From an uncultured Desulfovibrio sp. (GTDB lineage: Bacteria; Desulfobacterota; Desulfovibrionia; Desulfovibrionales; Desulfovibrionaceae), in contig USNI01000066.1 of assembly GCA_900555975.1 (NCBI GenBank), positions 1 to 5,805 on the forward strand: 5,805 bases of DNA, given 5' to 3'. The position numbers and the translations under genes were made by a program. Each line of letters opens with the position of its first letter. Position 1 is the stretch's first letter. This document shows positions 1-4,714 of this stretch, piece by piece. The notes beneath the pieces were generated by a model. The model was not told the origin of the DNA. It was given only the letters and a program-made list of their open reading frames with translations, and did not search any database.

Positions 1-970
1 CGGGCACGCCGGCGACAACAAAAACAATAAGCAGAAGAAAGACAGGATGCGCGCCGAGCCGTACCACGTCCTGGTAGAAGAACGGCATGCCCGCAACGCA
101 CAGCACGGCGACAAGCCACGCCAGCAGCGTGGAAAGAATGAACACGACCGGCACGCGACGCCTGCCGAACACCGCGCCGAACACGATGTCCGCCGTGCCG
201 GAAGCCAGGATCAACACGGCCACGACGCCGGAATAAAGAAGGGCTGTGTCGCGGAAGTACAGCCCGAAAATCCGCATGACGCAGGCTTCCCAGCCCATGA
301 ACACGAGTCCGGAAAGAAAGGCGGCCGCATAGAGCCGTCCGGGCACCGGTCCGTCCTGCTCCGCCGGCGGCGCGGATGGCGCGGCAAGACGCGGCGCAAG
401 CGCAAGAACGGCAAGACCGAGCAGCACGTTGACGCACACGGCAAGATGATGCGTGACCGTCACCCCGAGAAAACGGATGCCGAACGCCCCGGCCAGAAGC
501 GATCCCGCAAACGCGCCGAGCGTGTTCACGCCGTACATCCAGGCAAGGCCCCTGCCGCCGGCGGGACGAACATACGGCGTCAGCACGGGCAGCACGCAGC
601 CCATGGGCACGGCCGGAGCCAGCATGGCCGCTCCCGCAAACGCGCAGGAAAGGCCGGGCGAGGAAAGCCCTCCGATCCACGCATGGACATGCGGAACGAG
701 AAAGGCCAGCGCGGCAAGGATGAGTTCCAGCCTGCCGTAGAGGGAAAGCGAACCGCCGTTCTCCGGGGCAAGACGTCCGCCCAGACGGCTTCCCAGCGCA
801 AGACCGAGAAAGAACATCGCCGTGACGAACGACACGGACAGCAGGGTGGAACCGAGGGTCAGACTGAAAAGCCGTATCCAGAGAACCTGATAGACGAGGC
901 TGCAGCAGCCTGAACAGAAACAGAAGAAAAGGACGGTCATGTGCTGACCGGTCATGCGTTCGGCATTCAT
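1..970 (-). CDS. Multi-pass membrane protein, fused MFS/spermidine-synthase-type (partial, C-terminus beyond left edge)
   Basis: The minus-strand frame stays open from ATG 968-970 to the window edge, giving 323 codons (2-970). It is very hydrophobic, with about eight membrane segments. Residues 14-67 hold SG-x5-YQVLWIRLFSL, then GLALGSRLGGRL. Residues 120-165 hold VPMGCVLPVL, then MYGVNTLGAFAGSLLAG. These are the hallmarks of the membrane half of fused MFS/spermidine synthase proteins (family knowledge). A second SG-x5-WE-x4-RIF motif at residues 220-235 suggests an internal duplication of the bundle. In many relatives a cytoplasmic aminopropyltransferase-like domain follows; it would lie off the window, so enzyme activity cannot be judged. 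The start at 970 is preferred because a GGAG (978-981) sits 7 bases upstream; the in-frame ATGs at 955 and 940 have none. It lies 59 bases behind the arylsulfotransferase gene on the same strand, so co-transcription is likely. The substrate is unknown. Confidence 0.82.
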   Translation of the reverse strand, partial: MNAERMTGQHMTVLFFCFCSGCCSLVYQVLWIRLFSLTLGSTLLSVSFVTAMFFLGLALGSRLGGRLAPENGGSLSLYGRLELILAALAFLVPHVHAWIGGLSSPGLSCAFAGAAMLAPAVPMGCVLPVLTPYVRPAGGRGLAWMYGVNTLGAFAGSLLAGAFGIRFLGVTVTHHLAVCVNVLLGLAVLALAPRLAAPSAPPAEQDGPVPGRLYAAAFLSGLVFMGWEACVMRIFGLYFRDTALLYSGVVAVLILASGTADIVFGAVFGRRRVPVVFILSTLLAWLVAVLCVAGMPFFYQDVVRLGAHPVFLLLIVFVVAGVP

Positions 971-987
971 GCTCCGGCTCCGGAAAC

Positions 988-1010
988 GGGAGAGAGGACG
1001 CGCCTCTCCC
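988..1010 (-). other. Intercistronic hairpin between the arylsulfotransferase and membrane-protein genes
   Basis: GGGAGAG (988-994) and CTCTCCC (1004-1010) form a 7-bp inverted repeat with a 9-base loop in the 59-base gap between the two minus-strand genes. No T-run follows on the minus strand, so it does not look like a full intrinsic terminator. It could be an mRNA processing or stability element that lowers expression of the second gene, or it may be incidental. Confidence 0.35.
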
Positions 1011-1029
1011 CCGTGCAGAGGTTCCGCCG

Positions 1030-2449
1030 TCAGTAGCGTTTGAAGGTGGTGAATTCCTCGCCGGACATTTCCACTTCGTGATCCTTGCTGATGGACGGAT
1101 CATAGATGAAGGGATCCTTGTATTCCACGGGCGTTTCCTTCGGGGCCTTCACCTGCTTCACGTAGTCGTAGGGATAACGGTAGGCGCGGTACACGGAGTT
1201 GGTCGGACGGGCCTTCTTGTCGGCGCGCTGCAGTTCCTCGGCCACGAAGCCGCTGACCATGCCGTACCACATGTAGGGCGTGACGTATTCCCAGACGGTT
1301 TCATGATCCGGCGTCACTTCGAAGATGCGGCCGCCGTCGCCCTCGCAGATGAGGGTGTTGCCGTTGGGCAGACGCTGGGCCGAACTGATGGTCGCGCTGA
1401 AGAAGTAATGCGACAGGGAATGAGTCGGGCCGTATCCCAGAGCCTGACCGGAGTATTCCCAGACCTTCTTTCCGGTAACGGGGTCGAACTCAATGACTTC
1501 GGAATAGGGAAGACCGTTGTTGAACACCATGATGTTGCCTTCGCCGGGCAGACCGCGGGGAATCATGTGCGCATGATGCAGCATGCCGCCCGCAAACAGA
1601 CCGCGATAGCCGCCCTCTTCAAGCTTCATGCCCAGATGACGCAGCGGATCGTCCTTGCCGTACTCCGGACCGACCTGCCATACGGGCTTTCCGGTCTTGT
1701 GATCGAGAATGTAGATGACGGACTGACCGTCGTCGCAGATGATGTTCTCCGGATGAAAGCGCTCGTCGCCCGCATCGTACCACTTGTTGGGTCCGAGCCA
1801 GGAGGCCGCGTTCTGGAAATTCGCGATGCCCTTCATGTCGTCGGCATGGTCCATGTAGTTCCACGACCAGACGACATTGCCGTCCTTGTCCACGATGACC
1901 AGAGCGGCGCTGTCCTGCCCGTTCACTTCCTTGTGGCACTGGATGAGGGTTCTGCCGTTCTCCTTCGGCATGGAGGTGGGCGTGTAGTACACGGCCATGC
2001 CCTCGCGCTGCAGATCGTGATGCTGCTGCGCGCTCCACATGGTCTTCTGTCCCCTGGCCTTCAGTTCCGGCGTGGCCTCGATTTCAACGCCTTTGTCCCA
2101 TTCCCAGACGATCTTGTCGTCCCAGGTCTTTTCCACCACGGCGGAGCCTTCCAGAAGTCGTCCGGTCCACTTGTCGGGATCGTACAGCACCTTCTCGGCC
2201 GTTGGGCAGAAGCTGGGCGGGCTGACCTTCCACGCGCATCCATTTGTTGACCACGTTGCCGTTCATGTCGATGAGGGGCAGACCGTGGGGCGTGGCGCGC
2301 AGCACGCACAGAAGCGTGTAGCCGTTGTAGGCCTTCTCGGGATTGTAGATGGTCACGCCCGTGGGAAAGACCGTGGGCGCGGCGCAGGCCGTTCCGGCCA
2401 CTCCCATGACCAGAGCCAGACCGAGCAGACAGCTCTTCAGTGTTCTCAT
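1030..2449 (-). pseudogene. Periplasmic arylsulfotransferase (ASST family), frameshifted; 472 aa if the shift is corrected
   Basis: Read from ATG 2447-2449 (AGGAG at 2459-2463, 9 bases upstream), the product begins with a signal peptide: MRTLK, a hydrophobic core, and an AxA-type site near residues 21-24. The frame runs to LLPNG (84 codons) and is then lost. Skipping one base of GGCC at 2197-2200 restores a frame (EKVLYDPDKW...) that continues to the TGA at 1030-1032. The corrected 472-residue protein has about six blade-like repeats ending in VVWxW or similar: residues 61-70, 110-117, 189-196, 252-260, 325-332 and 381-388. This fits the six-bladed propeller of bacterial arylsulfotransferases, which move sulfate between phenolic compounds through a sulfohistidine (known for AssT). 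The segment VIYILDHKTGKPVWQVG followed by HHAH and MVFNNG resembles the ASST Pfam families. Candidate active-site histidines are 232, 291/292/294 and 343/347; I could not align them. It is shorter than the roughly 570-residue E. coli AssT. It is either a recent pseudogene or a base-call error. Confidence 0.78.
2197..2200 (-). other. Frameshift point in the arylsulfotransferase gene
   Basis: Upstream of GGCC (2197-2200) the coding frame is the one carrying the signal peptide; downstream it is the frame beginning GAG AAG GTG CTG TAC. Dropping one C joins LLPNG directly to EKVLYDPDKW with no other disruption in 472 codons. No slippery heptamer or obvious frameshift-stimulating structure is visible. 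A GTG at 2188-2190 could restart translation, but it lacks a ribosome binding site and would produce a protein without a signal peptide. Confidence 0.75.
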
Positions 2450-2468
2450 ACATCCGTTCTCCTGTTGC

Positions 2469-2495
2469 CGGCCCGTCCTGTCCCCGGACGGGCCG
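2469..2495 (-). other. Hairpin in the arylsulfotransferase mRNA leader, beside the ribosome binding site
   Basis: CGGCCCGTCC (2469-2478) and GGACGGGCCG (2486-2495) are a perfect 10-bp inverted repeat with a 7-base loop. On the minus strand it lies between the predicted sigma54 transcription start (about 2514) and the AGGAG at 2459-2463, ending only 5 bases before that site. No T-run follows, so it is not an intrinsic terminator. It could stabilise the 5' end or tune ribosome access. Confidence 0.55.
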
Positions 2496-2496
2496 A

Positions 2497-2506
2497 TGAT
2501 CGATCA
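2497..2506. repeat. 10-bp palindrome near the predicted sigma54 start site
   Basis: TGATCGATCA is a perfect palindrome lying between the leader hairpin and the predicted -12 element. It falls just downstream of the expected transcription start (about 2514). It could be an operator or chance; no related copy was noticed elsewhere in the control region. Confidence 0.25.
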
Positions 2507-2524
2507 CCGGGACGCATTCCATTG

Positions 2525-2540
2525 TGCAAGAGCCGTGCCG
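2525..2540 (-). promoter_or_regulatory. Sigma54 (-24/-12) promoter for the arylsulfotransferase operon
   Basis: Read on the minus strand this is CGGCACGGCTCTTGCA. Compared with the sigma54 consensus TGGCACG-N4-TTGCA, only the first base differs, and the GG and GC doublets are separated by exactly 10 bases. The expected start is near 2514, giving a leader of about 65 bases before the ATG at 2449. The gene divergent from it encodes a sigma54 activator, which strongly supports the call. Confidence 0.85.
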
Positions 2541-2589
2541 AAGAAAACTATTTTTCATGATTCCGACGGGATATGCTGAAACATCCTCG

Positions 2590-2662
2590 ACATTTCCCGT
2601 CAAAAATGTTGAAATATCCACTTTTTCATGTATATTTCCACTTTATGTGGACATTTCCACTT
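2590..2662. repeat. Tandem TCCAC repeats, probable enhancer sites of the divergent activator
   Basis: TCCAC occurs at 2617-2621, 2637-2641 and 2656-2660, spaced 20 and 19 bases apart, each preceded by an AT-rich block (AAATA, ATATT, ACATT). A degenerate relative (TCCCG, 2594-2598) lies 23 bases further out. The best copy is an inverted repeat, GTGGA-CATT-TCCAC (2647-2660); the others keep parts of the left arm. The block is about 80-145 bases upstream of the predicted sigma54 start, the usual range for enhancer sites, and copies fall roughly on the same helix face. That the neighbouring regulator binds here is inferred. Confidence 0.55.
2609..2636 (+). promoter_or_regulatory. Sigma70-type promoter for the regulator gene, overlapped by the repeats
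   Basis: TTGAAA (2609-2614) and TATATT (2631-2636) are separated by 16 bases and each matches the housekeeping consensus at five of six positions. The expected start is about 2643, roughly 40 bases before the preferred start codon. Two TCCAC repeats lie in the spacer and just after the -10 element, so a protein bound there should obstruct this promoter. Confidence 0.5.
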
Positions 2663-2673
2663 CACCATTCTCC

Positions 2674-2677
2674 GGAG
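2674..2677 (+). promoter_or_regulatory. Ribosome binding site that fixes the regulator start
   Basis: GGAG lies 5 bases upstream of ATG 2683-2685. The same frame is open back to a GTG at 2524, but that GTG lies inside the opposing sigma54 promoter, and its 53 extra codons would run through the repeats and past the predicted -10. The internal ATG at 2683 is therefore preferred. Confidence 0.7.
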
Positions 2678-2682
2678 TCGCC

Positions 2683-4230
2683 ATGCCCGACCTTCTTTCT
2701 CCCGCCCTCTTCCGCAGCGCCGTGGCGTGCATCTGCAGCGGCGCGGACATCAGACGCATGCTGCACGACACCCTGCACTTTCTTTCCGCCTTCCTGCCCG
2801 TCGACGCTCTGGCCCTCAGCCGCTTCGAGATGGACAGGGGTGCGGTGCATCGTCTGGCGCTCTGCCACAGGGACGGCTCGGAGGAAGGGGAGTCGCTGGA
2901 GAAAATCCCGGACAATGTGCTGAAATTTGCCTGCGGCATCATACGCTCGCGCAGACGCTACGTGCTGACCTGCTCCTGCGCGGACAATCCCGTGCGCGCC
3001 TACATGCACGACTGCGGCCGTTCACGCTTTCAGTCCGCCGTGGTGCTGCATCTGTACGTCGACGACCGCTATCTCGGATCCGTGGACGTGTTTTCCGAAA
3101 AGCCGCGGGCCTTTTCCGCCGAAGACGCCCGCATGCTCGATCAGCTGGCCATGCCCTTCACGCTTTTTCTGAACGAGCATCTGCACGGCACGGACAGACC
3201 AGCGCCCGCCCGCAGGGCGTCCGAACCCGCGCTCGTCACGGGCATAAGCGCCTCGTTCGCCGACGTCTGCCGTCTGGCCCGGGACGTGGCCGCCACGGTC
3301 ACGCCTGTGCTCATCACCGGAGAAACCGGATCGGGCAAGGAAATCATGGCCGATTTCATCCAGCAGGCGTCCGACCGCGCCCACCGGCCCTTCATAAAGG
3401 TGAACTGCGCCGCCATTCCCGCCTCGCTCATGGAAAACGAATTCTTCGGCCACGAGGCCCACGCCTTCACAGGTGCAGGACGCGTCCAGAAAGGGCGCTT
3501 CGAACGCGCCGACGGCGGCACCCTTTTTCTCGACGAAATCGGCGAACTGCCTGCCGAAGCGCACTCCAAGCTTCTGCGCGTGCTGGAACACAAACAGGTG
3601 GAGAGGCTCGGCGGAAGCTCCCCCATCCGCATCGACGTCCGCATCATCGCGGCCACAAACCGCGATCTGGAACGGCTGGTGCGCGAAGGCGCCTTCCGGC
3701 AGGATCTCTATTACCGGCTCAACGTCTTTCCCATCGCCCTGCCGCCGCTCAGGGACAGAAAGGAGGACATTCCCGCCCTGGTGCGCTTTCTGCTGCAGAA
3801 AAAGCAGCGCGAACTCGATCTGCCCATGCTGCTCGAACCCTCGCAGGAGGAACTTTCCCTGCTCATGGATCACGACTGGCCCGGCAACGTGCGCGAGCTG
3901 TCCAACGTGGTGGAACGCGCCCTCATTCTGGCCCAGCGCACCGGAAGACTGCACTTTCAGCCGGAAGCCCATCCTGCGCCCCTTCCCGGCAAAAGCGCGG
4001 TCGACGTCCCCTCCGCACAGCCCCTTTTCAGCGACGCCTCGCCCGTCCTTCCGCTCAGGGACATGGAAAGAGCCTGCATTCTCCACGCCCTGCGCAGAAC
4101 GAACGGAAAACTCATGGGCAGAAACGGCGCCGCGGAACTTCTGGGCATCAACGGCTATACCCTGCGCAGCCGCATGGTGAAGCTCGGACTTCTTCCCGCC
4201 GGAAAACGGTCCGGCGGAAACGGATCCTGA
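2683..4230 (+). CDS. Sigma54-dependent transcriptional activator: GAF-like sensor, AAA+ domain, Fis-type helix-turn-helix (515 aa)
   Basis: This is an enhancer-binding protein that would use ATP to open sigma54 RNA polymerase promoters. Residues 5-165 form a GAF-like sensor with seven cysteines (16, 18, 61, 84, 97, 99, 111). The AAA+ domain covers about 184-420: Walker A GETGSGKE at 213-220, the sigma54-contact loop at 260-265 reading HAFTGA instead of GAFTGA, Walker B GGTLFLDE ending at D284/E285, FRQDLYYRL at 338-346 with probable arginine fingers R339 and R345, and WPGNVREL at 399-406. A helix-turn-helix (GAAELLGINGYTLRSRM) begins at 482, in the FhlA/NorR style. No phosphoacceptor receiver domain is present, so direct ligand, metal or redox sensing is more likely than a kinase signal (inference). 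It is divergent from the arylsulfotransferase gene, whose promoter is of the sigma54 type, so that operon is its likely target. It probably also represses itself. Confidence 0.9.
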   Translation: MPDLLSPALFRSAVACICSGADIRRMLHDTLHFLSAFLPVDALALSRFEMDRGAVHRLALCHRDGSEEGESLEKIPDNVLKFACGIIRSRRRYVLTCSCADNPVRAYMHDCGRSRFQSAVVLHLYVDDRYLGSVDVFSEKPRAFSAEDARMLDQLAMPFTLFLNEHLHGTDRPAPARRASEPALVTGISASFADVCRLARDVAATVTPVLITGETGSGKEIMADFIQQASDRAHRPFIKVNCAAIPASLMENEFFGHEAHAFTGAGRVQKGRFERADGGTLFLDEIGELPAEAHSKLLRVLEHKQVERLGGSSPIRIDVRIIAATNRDLERLVREGAFRQDLYYRLNVFPIALPPLRDRKEDIPALVRFLLQKKQRELDLPMLLEPSQEELSLLMDHDWPGNVRELSNVVERALILAQRTGRLHFQPEAHPAPLPGKSAVDVPSAQPLFSDASPVLPLRDMERACILHALRRTNGKLMGRNGAAELLGINGYTLRSRMVKLGLLPAGKRSGGNGS

Positions 4231-4328
4231 CCGACCCCCGTGAACATTCCGTCTTCAAGACCGCGCATGAACGCATGAAGAAAGGCCGTCCGACGTGCCG
4301 CACGGCGGTTCCGCATCTCTCCGAAGCG

Positions 4329-4349
4329 AAAAAAAACGTCCTTCGACGT
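4329..4349 (-). terminator. Possible minus-strand terminator hairpin with T-run
   Basis: ACGTC (4336-4340) and GACGT (4345-4349) form a 5-bp stem with a 4-base loop. On the minus strand it is followed by seven to eight T residues (A-run 4329-4336 on the plus strand). No minus-strand gene lies immediately to the right, so it would only stop antisense transcription; the short stem leaves this uncertain. Confidence 0.25.
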
Positions 4350-4398
4350 CAAAACACACTTTTGCCAGAACAGCGTCTCTCCGACCCTCTCCTAACCG

Positions 4399-4437
4399 AC
4401 GTGAAAAATTCCCTTTTTACGTTCCTTGTTTTCTTTT
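4399..4437 (+). terminator. Possible terminator downstream of the regulator
   Basis: ACGTGAAAAA (4399-4408) pairs with TTTTTACGT (4414-4422) through nine pairs with one bulged G, around a TTCCC loop. A T-rich stretch follows (4423-4437). It is AT-rich and lies 170 bases beyond the stop codon, so it is only a weak candidate. Confidence 0.3.
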
Positions 4438-4459
4438 GAAAAAAAAATGTCTTCTGTAT

Positions 4460-4487
4460 TTGACAATTTTTGAAAACCTACTAATCT
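4460..4487 (+). promoter_or_regulatory. Promoter-like element for the AEC transporter
   Basis: TTGACA at 4460-4465 is a perfect -35 hexamer, preceded by A- and T-tracts (4424-4450) that could act as an UP element. The -10 is poor: TAATCT at 4482-4487 with a 16-base spacer is the best choice. Transcription from here would give a leader of about 220 bases before the start codon at 4715. Confidence 0.4.
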
Positions 4488-4518
4488 GAAAAAAATCGTC
4501 TTCCCGGAACCTTTTCCC

Positions 4519-4655
4519 GTCCGCCTGCGGCGGGGATGCCGGACGATGGACATTCCCCGCGTTCCGACGCGGGATGTCCCCCCGTTCGTCACCGGGGACG
4601 GAGCCTTGCGCTTCCGTCCCGGAAAGGCCCGGAAAGACACGGACGCCGGTTTTTT
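4519..4655 (+). other. Structured leader of the AEC transporter mRNA: three hairpins and a T6 run
   Basis: Hairpin 1 is CCGCC/GGCGG (4521-4525/4529-4533). Hairpin 2 pairs GGACAT plus CCC/GCG segments (4548-4561) with CGCGGGATGTCC (4568-4579). Hairpin 3 is GGGACGGA/TCCGTCCC (4595-4602/4613-4620), a perfect 8-bp stem. The 3' arm of hairpin 3 also contains CGTCC (4615-4619), which can instead pair with GGACG (4641-4645) just before GCCGG and six T residues (4650-4655). Mutually exclusive pairing before a T-run resembles an attenuator, but the terminator-like stem is weak and no known riboswitch or T-box signature is recognised. Confidence 0.4.
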
Positions 4656-4714
4656 CTCTCTCCTTGTGCGGTACAGGGCCAGAAGCCGTGCGATAACTTC
4701 TTCCCTTTTCCGCC

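Larger units (their letters stand above)
4231..4714. other. Non-coding interval of 484 bases: AT-rich island, then structured GC-rich leader
   Basis: No convincing gene lies here. The 54-codon frame opening at 4275 has no ribosome binding site and an unremarkable product. About 4399-4500 is AT-rich with repeated TTTTGAAAA (4434-4442 and 4468-4476), in contrast to its GC-rich surroundings. From 4519 to 4655 the sequence becomes GC-rich again and strongly self-complementary. The separate elements are listed below. Confidence 0.7.

Noticed and set aside
47..913. 288-codon plus-strand open frame rich in Arg, His, Gly and Lys
   Set aside because: It is antisense to the membrane-protein gene; its composition is typical of the complement of hydrophobic GC-rich codons, and it has no recognisable domain.
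1078..2250. 390-codon plus-strand open frame opposite the arylsulfotransferase
   Set aside because: It mirrors the codons of the ASST gene, has no ribosome binding site or family motifs, and spans the frameshift point without any feature of its own.
2524..2682. Upstream GTG extension of the regulator by 53 residues
   Set aside because: The GTG lies inside the opposing sigma54 promoter, no ribosome binding site precedes it, and the codons run through the repeats and predicted promoter; ATG 2683 has a GGAG.
3022..4086. 354-codon minus-strand frame opposite the regulator
   Set aside because: Antisense shadow with no motif, start signal or plausible promoter.
2628..4439. 603-codon plus-strand frame overlapping the regulator
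   Set aside because: Low-complexity Arg/Ala/His/Pro composition expected from an out-of-frame GC-rich gene; the correct frame has all AAA+ motifs.
4275..4439. 54-codon open frame after the regulator as a possible small protein
   Set aside because: No ribosome binding site, no hydrophobic helix or motif of note, and it runs through AT-rich probable terminator sequence.
4595..4610. Possible -24/-12 promoter (GG-N10-GC with TTGC) before the AEC transporter
   Set aside because: Only the doublets and TTGC match; the -24 block GGACG departs from GGCAC, and the sequence is better explained as an arm of the 8-bp hairpin.
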